Shown: positions 35,257 to 47,070, numbered from the stretch's first letter. The stretch: DNA of 64,000 nt from Romanomermis culicivorax (GCA_963922205.1 CAWUHX010000206.1:558001-622000); one strand, 5' to 3'. Translations and numbers: made by a program. The notes: generated by a model from the letters alone, not told the origin.

Positions 35257-35580
35257 ATGCTTGATATAGACTTGGACGCTCTTATCAAAAAGTTGCCGTT
35301 TGCGACGCATTTCGATTTCGAAGGTCAACGGAAAGCCGAAAAATTCTTTCAAATTGTAATTGTCATAGCGGGAGTTATCGGATTTTTAATCGGTTACGTA
35401 GCTCAACAATTTTCGTACACGGTTTTCACGGTTATCGGCGCTTTCGCTTTGTGTTGTTTGGTCGTTTTGCCCCCTTGGCCATGCTTCCATAAAAATCCTT
35501 TACAGTGGCAAAAAGCGTTGCCGTCGTCGTCCGAAGTCGGCTCAAAATCGTCTAACAATAAAAATAAGAAGAAGAAATGA
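35257..35580 (+). CDS. SPCS1 (Spase12-like): Signal peptidase complex subunit 1
   Basis: The signal peptidase complex in the ER membrane removes signal peptides; subunit 1 is a small non-catalytic partner (family knowledge). The 107-residue frame, in the usual size range, has a short cytosolic N-terminus containing FDFEGQRKAEKFFQ, which matches the conserved start of the family. Two membrane segments follow (about residues 31-52 and 54-76), with the conserved PPWPCFHKNPLQW motif between the second segment and a Ser/Lys-rich cytosolic tail ending in KKKK. A typical acceptor TTTATAG lies three bases before the ATG, so a 5' untranslated exon upstream is likely. An AATAAA polyadenylation signal is at about 35664. 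Confidence 0.93.
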   Translation: MLDIDLDALIKKLPFATHFDFEGQRKAEKFFQIVIVIAGVIGFLIGYVAQQFSYTVFTVIGAFALCCLVVLPPWPCFHKNPLQWQKALPSSSEVGSKSSNNKNKKKK

Positions 35581-35699
35581 AGTGATAGGTTTTCGTTTTC
35601 ACTACAATTTTGAATAAGGAAATTCCGTTTGGTGTCAAATTTATTTAATTAGTTCAAGTCAGAATAAATATTTAATAGGTTTGATCGCCTGCACCCATG

Positions 35700-36840
35700 A
35701 AATTTCCTCAAGCTTTTTCGAGGATCAGTTTTCATACGCGAAGTCAGCAAGACCCTCAGAAAATAGTAAGGTCATTCTTCTGCACAAAAAGTGTATAAAT
35801 CAAGCGGATAGTCAAATTCAAGTTGGAAAGCAGAAGACTTTGTGTATCATACATTGAAGTCAGTTCATAATTGTTGGGTCACAAAAACTGCTATTATTTC
35901 AACAAATATATGGAAACAAAAAATATTTTACTCGAAATTATAACTTGCGCTTGCACGTTCAGACAAATAGGTTTTTCTTCAAAATTCTTATCATAGATGA
36001 ACCATAAGTGCTGTGCACTGTGATTACCGTCAAAAATTTCTGATCAGAGATACCGTTTCATCTGAAAATGAAGAAACCACTAATGCCGACCACCTTACTG
36101 TTTTGGAACACGCATGATTAACGCGTTTAGTTTTATTTGCATCATGTTCTGACCCCAGTTTTTGTTCATTCGCTAAAAGTTTGGATGATATTCGTCTTCT
36201 TTCGGACTACGCTGAATAGTATCGGGTGAAGTTTGAAATTCATATACCTGGTCAGTATGCGTATTTCATTCGTTCCCTTCTGAATGCAAAGTTGTTCAAA
36301 AAGAAAAGTGAACACAAATACATTTTGATATTTTTGCAAATCTGGAAAAAATGTCGAGCGTCATGTTCGAAGGTAACGATTTTTTAGTTGGCCTCCCTCC
36401 ATATTCTGTACAAATCAAAAGCGAACTTATTCATTTTGATTGCCGACACCTACACAAAAGCATTTGACTAGGTTATTGAAATAAATTATCTGTCAGCTTG
36501 TTCATCAACTGACGAGAAAGTTTCTCCGATTGATTACAGTAATAAGCTCGCCTTTCTTCGCGACGTGCATCTAACCTTTATCTGCTTCGCTGAACTATAG
36601 CATGACTTCCTCGTGTATATGATTTCGGAGGCAACACATTTTAAAATTTAGAATATTATAAAAACACAAGATTACTGAAACGTGGATGAGATTGATACGA
36701 GGTAAAAAATTTGGATAAGCAGATGCAGGTGAAAGCGGTTGTGCGGTTAGCATAGGGTACACAAGGAAACTAAAAAATCGCTGAGAAATATACAAAATGA
36801 CGATATTCTCTACGACTTTGAGATGACCTCAAAGTGGTTT
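35700..36840. other. No feature recognised
   Basis: AT-rich intergenic sequence downstream of the SPCS1 polyadenylation signal. It has no open frame of note and no repeat I can match inside the window. Confidence 0.4.
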
Positions 36841-36857
36841 GAATGGTTTCACTCGTA

Positions 36858-38006
36858 TTCAGCGGAACACAAAACAGCGAGGCTCAATACAGCGAAGTCT
36901 CAGAACAGATTCTCAAAATAGCGAATATTCAAAAAAGTTATCTCTGGAATGGGAAAATGGAGATGGGACGGGCTAGACATTTTGGCCGAATAGACCTTAC
37001 TTGGTCCCCCATTTCGATCTGGTGGATACTGGTTGTCACACCTTTTGGCTTGAATCACCAGATTTCGGACATCATGGCCATGTGTTTTCACGGCATTGAA
37101 GCTTTTTATTCTGGTTTGTTTATTATCATGCATGCTTTTTGTTTCTTTTTTTTCCTTATTGACTTATTCTCTTTATATTCTTTTCATTTTGATTCCCTTT
37201 TGTTTAATTTTTTCAGATCGTGTAATTTTTTCTATTTTTCACCTACTTTTTACTATATTATTTTAAGTTTCGTTTCTTTATTATTTGTTTTTTGTTCTGC
37301 CTTTACTAACTTAATTATTTTATTTATTTCATTTTATTTGCTCATTCCACTTTGTTTTATTTATTTCATTAATTTTATTTGCAAAAGATCCATACAAAAC
37401 AATATTAATCGGGAATCGTTATGATAATTTTTTCATTTTGATTTTCTTTCAAATGTTTTTCAAAAATGTTTTTATGACAGATATTTTTTCATGATTTTTG
37501 ATTGGTTCGTTCGTGAATACCTACCGCAACCGCAGCACAAAAGCGTGTGGAACTTCGATGGTCAAATGCAACTAAAAATAGACTATCTCATTTAGTAAAA
37601 ACGACTTTAAGACACCTATAGTCCGTCTTTCTTGAAATGCCTCTAAATAATGAAAGCGGAAAGCAAGTACTATCAGATTTCCAGGATTTGCTGATAAACA
37701 ATATATGAAGGACTGTAAATTTATGAGATATATTTTATGATATTTTACTAACCTAATCTAACAATTTTTCGGGTGAAACATTGTCCAGTAAGAGCTCCGT
37801 GTAAACGATTTTGACGACAGTTCTGATATGTGTCACTTTTTTATTTGGAAGCATTTCATAAAAAGGCTATAATTCGCATAAAAATGATGTGTGCGCTCGC
37901 TCTGATGCATAGGACTTTTTACTATTCGATGTATTGAGACTCGCTCTTTTGAGAAACGCTGTAATGAAAATCGCTGTTTTGAGTTTCGCTGTATTGGGGA
38001 CACGCC
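36858..38006. repeat. Foldback with inverted AACAGCGA arrays
   Basis: The left arm (36858-36925) holds tandem units around AAAACAGCGAGGCTCAATAC. The right arm (37920-38006) holds the same unit inverted (TCGCTGTTTTGAGTTTCGC, GTATTGGGG). The spacer of about 1 kb is very T-rich on the plus strand and contains the frame 36843-37424, which is Phe-rich by base composition and not a believable gene. The layout parallels the 30395-30798 foldback but with different units. Confidence 0.7.
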
Positions 38007-38391
38007 GCTTGCATTACTCCTGTACTCCAGAATCTCATGGATATTTTGAAGGCCTCCAGGCCGATGATTCTAAAAAGACTAACCTTGATTTTACTGGGCT
38101 CGTAAAATAACGCAAATTAGTATCGATGATATACAGACTTCTGCAACGCCAGGCCAGAATATATTCCTAGTCGACACGAAAACAAAAAAACAAAAATTGC
38201 ACGTACAAAACCGTATAACAAATACAATACGACGTCGGAGACCACAGAAACATCTATAGAATTACAGCGAAAACGCCATTTGAGTGCCCGTCTGATGATC
38301 GAGAAGAAAAAAGTGCTATTGTTCATCGAGTAAATAGAATTTCGTTGACCAATATTCAGCTTCGATGCCGCCTAAACGGGTCGACTAAATT

Positions 38392-39585
38392 TTAATGAGC
38401 GGATTTTTTCGATTTGAGCAACGCGTTGTCAGGCACGAACAGCAAAGTACCGTAATCTTTTATACCGGCGAATTGTTTCGCTTCTGTTTGGAGATTTCAA
38501 GAATTTATAAAAAGCGCAGATGTTACGCGAAAGCTTCTCCGATCTAAAGTTGATGGGATCATTGAAAAATTCAATTTTTCTAACTTTCTGGAGGTTCAAA
38601 TCACAGGGAATGAGAATCCTGGTTCTTCTAAAATAACCTTTTAAAATAAAATCCTCAAGATCTGTATTCAATCATTCTTGTAATCAAAATCAAGACAAGT
38701 TTGAAAGCACAAAAAATTTGAGTATGAAAAACGGAAGAAGGCAATAAAGTGTTTCCAAACATTAGATAACACAAAAAGTTCAAGAATCAAATTCGGACCC
38801 GATTGATTATTGATCCTTGAAACTGATGCCAAAAAACACATACTAATCAAAAATGAGGACAGAATAATATCTTCCACGTATTCACCTTTTTTCTCGTGTT
38901 TTTCAGCGGGAGGTGCTTTCAACGGGCTCATGTCGACATAGTGTAATCCAGCATCTTGTTGAGCTTTTTTAGGCGGGGACGATTCCCTGCAAAAATGTAT
39001 ACAAATCATTATACACATCAGAGCACTCTCTACCTAGACCCCAGATATCCCCCGACCGGAAAAAACCCTCAGATACCCTTTGGACTTTTTTTGTGAAATG
39101 ACGTTTTTTCTCCAAACGTTGTTAGACTTCTCGAATATTGTAAAGTCATCTGACACAACAAAGTGAACTTACGTGGTCGGTGAAGGCGATTTGGGCGCCG
39201 GTGCAGCATTTTTAGGTCTTAACGAGCCGGTCCCTATCACTTTAGAAGTTTTAACGACCGCCGATCCTTCGCCTATTTTCGGCGCTGCACCACCTTCTGG
39301 CTTTTCTGCTTCGGCTCCTTCGACTTTCCTGTACAAATAGAAGCGGTAAATGTTACCAAAAATTTGGAAAGCTATACAACATTAATGACTTTACTTTTTG
39401 CCTCTACATTTGGCACAGCAAAGAGCCAAAGCGCCCGTCAATATGACGTAAGTGAGCACGAAACATATGAAAAGTATAAAAAAATTTAGCGGCGGCGGCA
39501 GCGAAGACCGGAGAGAATAGTCGTCGTCGTTTGCGAGCGACGATTGGACATTTTGTTGAATTATTGACGTTTTCAGCGGCGGCAT
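38392..39585 (-). CDS. Single-pass membrane protein, 179 residues, unknown
   Basis: I do not recognise the family. Four exons fit by phase: 39395-39585, 39173-39328, 38886-38986 and 38392-38483. The first gives a 33-residue polar N-terminus, one hydrophobic segment (about residues 34-57, FFILFICFVLTYVILTGALA) and a CCAKCRGKK juxtamembrane motif. The next exons give an Ala, Pro and Lys-rich disordered tail, and the last gives a short motif, KDYGTLLFVPDN, near the C-terminus. There is no signal peptide, so type III insertion with a cytosolic tail is likely (inference). CC next to the membrane could be a lipidation site. Every donor and acceptor is canonical, which supports the model strongly. 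Confidence 0.7.
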
Positions 39586-40143
39586 TATTTCAGATGAAAT
39601 GCCAAGAAATTGTGAGTCGTGGTGAAGTACATAAACCGGCGAATGAAGAACAGCGAGCAGTTATATATGGGATACAATCAATTAGCGGTGTGTAAAGTGC
39701 TAGTTTAAATTTTGGTTGTTAACTGTAAAAATCGAGTTTTACAAAAGACAAATGTCTTTTTGAAGGTCTTTGAATCTAATGGATTTTTTGAAGAAAAAAT
39801 TTGAAAAGACAAAAAAGCTATCAAAAAAAAATTAATTTTCACACTCAAAACTTTTTTTAACCGCGTAACAGTAGGAATAAAACCGGAAATGAAAAAATAA
39901 AACAACGCTTTTTCGAAGAATGAAATTAACGTAGGAATAAGTCTACAAATCTTTCTTTAAAATTGCAAAGATTATCATGAAATCAGAAATTAATAATTCA
40001 ACAATATCGATTTTGCATTAAAATTTTTCTGCAAGAAGATATACAAGTTTTACAGATAAAGAACGCAACAAAATAAAAACAAAAAGATCGACAACAGTGT
40101 ATCGTAGAAAAATCTTACGATACGAAAACCTTAGGCTAGGCCG

Positions 40144-42371
40144 TTAATTGAGCTCATCGGACTCCGGTGGTATTTCGACAAGGTCTCTGAAGATGAAAAT
40201 TGATTATGCAGTGCACGCTCACATGCTCACTTTAGAAAAGTTGAAGTCAAAAGGTCGTGAAAATTTCTAGACTTTCTCCAAACTCTTTGACGTTGGAATA
40301 AGTTTTGTTCAACTGAGTTTTGTTAAAAGACGAAAATCTGCGATTTATGTTCGAAGACTGAACAGATATACTTAGTAAAAACTTTTTTCGTTCGAATAAA
40401 AGAGTAAAGATCTTCATTCTCCACAAAGTTAACAAGATATGGGTGGATAATCCATACCTGGACAAAATCTATCGGTTCAAGTTAGTTGGTTTTCGAATCG
40501 TTTTGATGATTGCCAAGTCAAGCAAGGGTAGGGAACCAGATGTAAAGTAATATTTACCTTGTAAAAAATTAACGAAATGCAATCAAACTGATTTTCAAGC
40601 TTATTTCAGAGTCTACACACTTTTTAGGACATAAAAGTGTATCCAGAGAATCTGAAAAACCTAGAACAGTCCGAGAATATTGGTTGATTTCCTGCTTGAT
40701 TGCTTCGTTGACTTCATGATTGGTCAAATAATTCCAGGATAGTTGATTGATTCCCTGATTCAACGGTTGGTTGGCCGATTGATTACCTGGCTAGTGGTTG
40801 GTTGCTTGATTCCCTGATAATTCTGTTGATACCTTGATCTTCTGATGATTTTCTGATTCGCTGGTTATTTGATTTCCTGGTTGTTTCGTTGAAGCAACCA
40901 GTTCTTGGTTTACTTCCTGATTTGCAGGTTAATTCCCTATTCATCGATTTCTTTTTTAGCAGCTTGGTTCACTGATTAGTTGATCTTCTTATTACTTGGT
41001 TGATTGATTGATGGACTGTTTCCTGATAAGTCAGTCGGTTGTTTATCTAGTTTTAGCAGTTGATGGTTTTTCTTTGAGTCCTCAATCCCGTTTTTACGGT
41101 TAAAATCGGTTTATACACAAGACATGATCTGGTGCTGTGCTGAGAATCAAGTCATCTGGTACCGAGCTGCATCTATTTGAACCCATTGTCCAGGTATGGA
41201 ATAATCAATCTTTTATAAAAGGTCAGGACTCAGGATACACCTTCCAATCGTTACTCACCGAAAAATTCGAGCAAATTTGTGCCATAAGAATCGATTGTAG
41301 AACAAAGTAAAAGCGGTGGTAATGCCAACGAATTCGGCCAAAGAATACCATCTGTTGAATAAAAATCCTATCGCAAACGACGTTACGAATCCTCGATCGA
41401 TGAACAATTGTTTTTTATCGTAACGTGCGCGGTAACATTCTTTATAGACGTCTTTCCGCTCATAATTGTTATACTTTATTCTGGCGTACGCTAATAAGGG
41501 ACCACATAAGAGACCTCGAAAAATAAATATTTTAAGCGTTTCCACATTAAAGATTAAGAATCAGTTTTTTTAGCATTTCAGTTAGCGCTCGTGCTAATAA
41601 AAAATATTTCAACAGTACGGTTAGCACGATTGCCAAATGACACTTCGTTGGTCTGAAACTGTTGTTTGAATTTGTCGATTCTAATAATCTGCTTTTATTG
41701 TATCATGATTGATGTTGGTTACTCCGGAAAGGAATTTGAACGAAAAAGAAAGCATTCAGAATGAATTTTTTAACTTGTGGAAGTTTGTTGACATCTTTTA
41801 TCTAGTATTCTTCTCGAACTTCTTTAAAAAATTTCTCATTTTCACTGAAATTTTTATGACACGGCTATGGTTTCATTAGAAGCGTGCTAAAAAACCATGC
41901 TGAGAAGCATTTTGACTTGATCCAAAAGAAGATAAGATTTCTGGAATTGTAATTCTTTGGCAATTTTAGACAAGAATAATCTTTCGATAGAATTCTAAAT
42001 TCTTTAAACAGATAGAGTTCGTTGATGAAACATTCAAATGAAAGTATTAGTTTAGTAAATAAACACACAAAGTACTGCAAATTGACTTTTTATGTTTCTA
42101 TGCTCTGAAGCAAGGCGTTCAAATGCTTACCTACGCAGATTCCCGTTTTCGACCAGAATTTCGAAATTTTCCGCCATTTAATACTATAATCATATGCCTT
42201 TATAGAACAAGGGACAACTATACTGCCCATAATAACGCCGAAATGAGTCGTATGCAGCGTATTGTTCATACAATACTCCAAATAAGGCGCCGGTATCTCG
42301 CGCATTTGTTTGTCGCCGTAATGGGCCTCTAGCGGCATCTGAGCGAAGTTTTGAAACCATCTGTACAACAT
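40144..42371 (-). CDS. Multi-pass membrane protein, 179 residues, Tim17-like?
   Basis: Exons 42131-42371, 41259-41514 and 40144-40186 join in phase to 179 residues ending VEIPPESDELN. The start Met directly follows a TTTTTAG acceptor, so an upstream exon (untranslated or coding) exists. The protein has an amphipathic start with LEAHYGDKQMREIPAPYLEY, then four moderately hydrophobic Gly-containing segments at about residues 45-62, 76-92, 119-137 and 141-155, with charged loops between, among them RARYDKKQLFIDRG. Small size, four Gly-rich helices and no signal peptide recall Tim17/TIMMDC1/NDUFA11-type mitochondrial inner-membrane proteins. I see no diagnostic motif, so this is a suggestion only. 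A minisatellite lies in the second intron. Confidence 0.65.
40660..41060. repeat. Degenerate minisatellite (GATTGATTCCCTGATT-like)
   Basis: Loosely repeated units such as TTGATTGATTCCCTGATTC, TGGTTGGTTGCTTGATTCCC and TTGATTGATTGATGGAC fill about 400 bases. The units vary in length and are strand-biased (G and T rich on plus). It lies inside an intron of the multi-pass membrane protein gene. Confidence 0.6.
41560..41895. mobile_element. Short TIR element (TTTTTTAGCA ends)
   Basis: The left end AGTTTTTTTAGCA and the inverted right end TGCTAAAAAACC enclose about 335 non-coding bases, with repeated TTAGCAC motifs near the left. The same TTAGCAC(A/G) phrases flank TTTTTTAGCA at 19580-19705 and 20130-20190. 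No target duplication was found. It lies in an intron of the multi-pass membrane protein gene. Confidence 0.5.
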
Positions 42372-42452
42372 CTAAAAACAAGAAGATAGAGTAATCGACA
42401 AACCAATGTGGCCAACCACGAGATTATCCCTCACGATTTGATTTCTCTTCAA

Positions 42453-43312
42453 CAGGGTTCATACACATTCCCGTAAATAAAATTCCCTGAGTTTCCCAGG
42501 TTTCCCAGGTCTTCGCAGCAAAAAATCCCAGGTTTTTCCATATCAATATTACCGAATATCAATCACTTTTCTTTTGAAAAAAGGTTACAAACACAAAAAT
42601 TCTTTATTTCAAAACATTTCGTAAAGCAGCAATTTGAAAATCAATAGCTTTTGTTTCTTCGATTTTTTTCTTTTTTTCTTGTAGCTGTTTGATTTCAATT
42701 TCGACTAATTTGTGTTTCTTCTTGGCAACATTTGATGCTGTCACTTTGGAATTTTCTTCTTCTAAATATTGATCATATCGTGTTTGACTGCTTTTCACAT
42801 TTCTCAGCATTTTATCAGATATCTCAATCTAAACAAAGGTGTCATATAATTTCTGATGTTTCATGAAAATATTTAGCATAAGATCTGATCTGAATGTGAC
42901 ATACCTTTTCCAAGCCACCTGATGATTGTATGTAGTCATACACATGACGCTGATTCACGATCAGTAACTTTCTCTAACTGTATCGGACGAAAGGCACATT
43001 GCTCATGTGAGAACAGTGTGAAAAACTAATTAAGTTGGCGCCTAGCGACCAAGCAATACATGTGGAGCTAGAAAATTTTGAGACAGCCAAAGGTCAGAAA
43101 AGTAAAACCACTCATAGGGTCCACAACCACCCCAAGTCATTCCTTCTCATTTTCTTTCCATTCTCTTTCTTTTTCTCTTTTCCTTTTTCCTTCTTTTTCT
43201 TCAATTTTCTGGAATTTGTGACAAAATCCCCTGACTTTCCCAGGTTTCCCAGAAAAAAAAATCCCCTGACATTCCCAGGTTTCCCAGGTTCCCAGGTTGT
43301 GTATGAACTCTG
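42453..43312 (-). mobile_element. CAGGGTTCATACA-family element with exon-like ORF
   Basis: The 860-bp element begins CAGGGTTCATACACATTCCC and ends with the inverse TTGTGTATGAACTCTG. CTTCAA is repeated at both flanks (42447-42452 and 43313-43318). On the minus strand it carries two exon-like segments with matching splice sites, 42900-42970 (VNQRHVYDYIQSSGGLEK) and 42604-42831, ending in a Lys/Glu-rich coiled coil and a stop. I do not recognise the protein. It may be the C-terminus of an element-encoded protein left after internal deletion. CCTGGGAAAC-type repeats lie near both ends. Confidence 0.7.
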
Positions 43313-43319
43313 CTTCAAC

Positions 43320-44540
43320 ATCGATGTTTTTGAAAAGCAAGCCGAACTAAAAAATATGTTATATGAAAATGATAATTTCAACACTCATCGGCCTCGCGAC
43401 ATGATCAATCCGTTTACTCATTTCTAACGTAGATATCTACTATTTTCAGTACATAGGATCCGGATAAAGAAAATTTGTTACTTTGAATCCATCAAAGACT
43501 GAAAAATTGAACCTTCGAATAATCGCTGGAAAAGTTTTCTAGAGTAATCAAAATACAAAAAATTTCTTCTCCGACGCGAAAAGACTGGATAAATTTATTA
43601 CAATTCTATCTCTTCACCTTTGGCTGGTAACAGAAATATCAGCAGTCAAATTTTTTCGAAATCTGGCTTCTTCGCCTCGTTTGGAAGGGCTGACCGAAAG
43701 TGAATTTTTGCGGGACTTTTTTTGCGTGCGAAATTTTCCGGTTTTCGCTCCAGTAATATGCTTTTTGACCCAAATTTTCAAGTAATTTTTTATCGGAATC
43801 ATATTAATTAAGGTTCTGTCGAAAAGTAGGTCATAATTGACCAAATTATATCTGGTTTTGGTCATATTCGTACCTTCCAGTTTTTAGTGCGTAATATAAA
43901 TAAAGTTTGAATGTACAGACAGACATGTCGAGTCAAAAAGTGGCGGAGTTGCCGTGACTGGTTGTTTTCTAACTGAAATGGAATAGTTATAGCCTGCAAG
44001 CCAAATGATAAATATTTTGAACAAAAGTCTTGAAATTTTCGGCACACCCTGTCATCACTCGAAGTCAAGTATCATTGAAATATCGACAAATCAGTAGAAA
44101 ATTTATTTTGGAAGAAAAGCATTGTTTCGGACATTCACCGGTGAACGTTACACCGTTTGTTTGGAAAAAAAGAAAATAGTACTATTGTGGAACAATGTTT
44201 GAATAATTTTTAACATTTTGTTTTTGATTGAATCTAGTTTACAACTCGCATACTCTGGATCTTACCAGATAGAATAACCTATCGAAAACTCGCCAAAACC
44301 TTAAAAAACAAAGTCCCAAAAGTCAAAATTTTGGAAAGTGGTGCACTTTAGAATGTCAAAATTAGAGTTGAAAAAAACACGACTTCTGAAATTTCGACTT
44401 CCTGAATTATGTAAAAAGTTGCTATAAGCTCCCTCTGCCATCCTAGACTAGAGAGAAAACCTTAAATTGTCAACTAGAAACATTAATTTTATTTGTGTCA
44501 TCATTGTCATGATAATAATGGGCAAAATGAAAGAAAGACA
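43320..44540. other. No feature recognised
   Basis: The open frames here are short (for example 43614-44068, minus) and show no motif, splice pattern or match to other parts of the window. Composition is AT-rich and even. Confidence 0.4.
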
Positions 44541-44566
44541 AGCGACCCTGCATAGTGTGAAAAATA

Positions 44567-45576
44567 TATAGCCAAAAAAAACGGCGACCGGTGCTGACTC
44601 CATAGCTTTTGAATGGATGAAGCTTTTTTAATGCGGCTTGCTGCCGTCGACAGCTAAAACATCTGGCATAAAAGCTGCAAAGTTTCAACCAGATTGCTCA
44701 AATATTAACTGACTAAAATCAAAAAATAATAAAAGTCGATTTCTTGGAAATAAAAAAATGACAAAAATCAGCATGCTGTATAACAGAAAAAGGTAAAATA
44801 GACCCAATCATAGGAACCATATAACATCTAGAGTCGGTTTAATGTGTCTTTCTTTCTGTTTCATTACTAATTTTAGTCGTTTTTCGAACTGGTCAATGGC
44901 AGAATTGATTTTCCTTTGATCAAGCTGATCCCAAGCCCACAAGATTCTTTCCTCCATGAGATCAATGTAACGGATTGGCTTTTCATGAACGAATGTAAAA
45001 GTCCTTGTTTACTCTAGCGTTTGGCTAAATAAAAATAATATCAGTTTTTCCGTATTTGCACATACCAGCCCAAACCGAGTTTTTTGAAAACCGACTACGT
45101 CCTAAAATCGATTTTTCTCTAGGAACGTCACGTTTAATCTTAGCGAATGAATAAACACAACTATTTCGGAAATTAACGGGCACAATTAAAAAATCCTTCT
45201 CATCATCAATAAAAATAACTCTGCCAATACCACAAGACTCCAATTTGTACGTAAGACTTTCTGATCTTTGCAAACGTTTATTTTCCACCTTGTCGTTCAA
45301 TTTTTGAACTGGAATCAGTTTAAAGACAGTCAAGCCCGATTCTTTATTCAATCGGTACACATAAATTTGAGAAATTTTTCTTTGACGACTAATTTCCCTG
45401 GTTGGCTAGTGACAATGTGGACGCTTTGGTAGACAGCAGCCAAATTCAGAATTTTTTGAACGTTTTCTGCAGTTTTTACTGAAGAAGGGGATTCTAACAC
45501 AGCAATTCGCATTAAAAACCTACATTCATTCGAAAGTTATTAAAGTCAGCACCGCTCGCCTTGTTTTGGCTCACTT
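44567..45576 (-). pseudogene. Tc1/mariner transposase remnant with TIRs
   Basis: The ends AGCCAAAAAAAACGGCGACC (left) and the inverse GCTCGCCTTGTTTTGGCTCA (right) match each other and those of 56803-57515. On the minus strand, 45025-45360 contains a stretch ending SVWAGMCKYGKTDIIFI, which fits the transposase block around the second catalytic Asp of mariner-like enzymes. The 44820-45000 segment gives ERILWAWDQL, then IDQFEKRLK, the usual C-terminus. The part between, with the HTARAT-like motif, is lost, so it is inactive. Confidence 0.7.
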
Positions 45577-45785
45577 ATTACGAAAAGCCGAAAACTGTTC
45601 CGAAACAGAAATGCGAATAGCAGCAGAATTTTCAGGATCGTTATGCTTTCGACCACCGCGTACTACCGACTGTGTTGTTTATCCACACAGCTGACTAAAA
45701 TTTTGTTCCCTTGCCTTCATGAATTATTGACTCTGGGAACATGTGAATGTTTGAGCAAGCTCATATATAAAGCATCAGTGGACAC

Positions 45786-46224
45786 CACACATGTAATTAG
45801 GGAGGGGGAAGTGCTATGGGAACCCCCCCCCAGAAATCGTCGACCATATGGCTAGCCATTGGGCGACCCCCCCCAGGATTTCTAATCCTATGGCTAGCCA
45901 TATGGTAGCCCTAGGGACCCCCATAGTTTTAGTCGGAAAAATACTGAAAAATGTCATTTTTTTCATGGAAAATGTCAAATTTTGAACAAAAAATGGTCAA
46001 AAACGTCAATTTTTTCGGCGCTTCGCGCCATAAGTACATATTTTATCATTTTTAGACAAAAATTAATACTTTTTAAACCGTTTTTCAAACATTTTTCATG
46101 AAAAAAATCGAATTTTTTTTCCTTCAGGGACCCCTCCCCCCAAAATTTTGGGAATTACTGACCCCCGGCCCCAAAAAAGTGCTCCAACCCCACCCCCAGA
46201 CCTCGGAGCTCCGTTACATGTATG
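45786..46224 (+). mobile_element. Short TIR element, CATACATGTAA family, copy 3
   Basis: The 439-bp element is nearly identical over most of its length to 29382-29829 (same GGGGACCCC, ATGGCTAGCCAT and CGGCGCTTCGCGCC features). Its flanks are GTGGACAC (45778-45785) and GTGGACAA (46225-46232), an 8-bp duplication with one mismatch. High similarity between the copies indicates relatively recent activity. Non-coding. Confidence 0.88.
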
Positions 46225-46454
46225 GTGGACAAAATATGACAAGAATGTGGAAACATTTTTTGGGTAATCTTCTCACGAGAAAAAAATCTTCCAGGACAAA
46301 ACTGTGTGGGAAATAGGATTTTTGCGAAGGCCAGGTTGCAACGTGCAACTTAGGGGGAAAAATTGGTTGTACACAGAAATTTTTGGTTGCTCACTGTAAA
46401 ATTGATAAATTTGCTTACTTTAGCCACTAAAACGATTAAAAACTATTTTCCTTG

Positions 46455-46812
46455 AATTCCACTCAATTGGCGTTAAAGACTTTTAAAACTGGATTTCATA
46501 AGTTTTAGGTTACTGCGTCTGGTCTGGTTGACAACCATCTTATAAAGTTATACACACTTGAGCACAGTGGGTTATCGGAAGGGGATTAAGGAGGCGGGGC
46601 GTTGCTTATTCTTAGGCTTAGGCCGAGGGCGCAAGCCTAAATAAGGTCAAAACCCAAGCCCAAGCCTAAGCCTCGCCCAGCCCAGTTAATCCCCTTCCAA
46701 TAACTCACTATGCTCAAGTCTGTATAACGTTATCAGATGGGTATGAACCAGACGCTGTAATACCAAGTTTTAGAGCAAAATAGTGGAATTTAAAATGTCT
46801 AAAATGTATTTT
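46455..46812. repeat. Long palindrome with TTAGGC-like core
   Basis: The left arm (GGTTACTGCGTCTGG, ACTTGAGCACAGTGGGTTAT, GGAAGGGGATTAA) is repeated inverted on the right (TTAATCCCCTTCCAATAACT, CACTATGCTCAAGT, CCAGACGCTGTAATACC). Similarity extends outward for about 170 bases per arm. The centre (46610-46675) holds TTAGGC-type hexamers that are themselves inverted: CTTAGGCTTAGGC on the left and GCCCAAGCCTAAGCC on the right. Non-coding. Confidence 0.85.
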
Positions 46813-47070
46813 TCAGATTATTCTTTTGCGTAATCACTGCTTTTTCGCACAGAACTTGTCGCTATTTGATGAAAGGGATCAGACAGAAGTTTTTCAATAT
46901 TTTCATTAATCACGTTTTCGTTGGAAAATGTCGACAAAGGCTTTATTTACGTTCATTAGAACATGCTAATGCAACTGGAGCCAGAAATTTACAGGACATG
47001 GGGAAAAATGCCAGATTAGGCTTCGAAAATGCCGATCTGGCAGCCGGCAGCACAGTTGGTTGCAAATGTC

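Noticed and set aside
35257..35580. Whether SPCS1 might be a retrocopy, because it has no coding intron
   Set aside because: The frame is intact, a splice acceptor sits just before the ATG and no poly-A tract follows. A functional gene with a 5' untranslated intron is simpler.
36843..37424. 193-residue plus-strand ORF rich in Phe, Leu and Ile
   Set aside because: It is the T-rich spacer of the 36858-38006 foldback read through. The hydrophobicity follows from base composition and no splice or family signal supports it.
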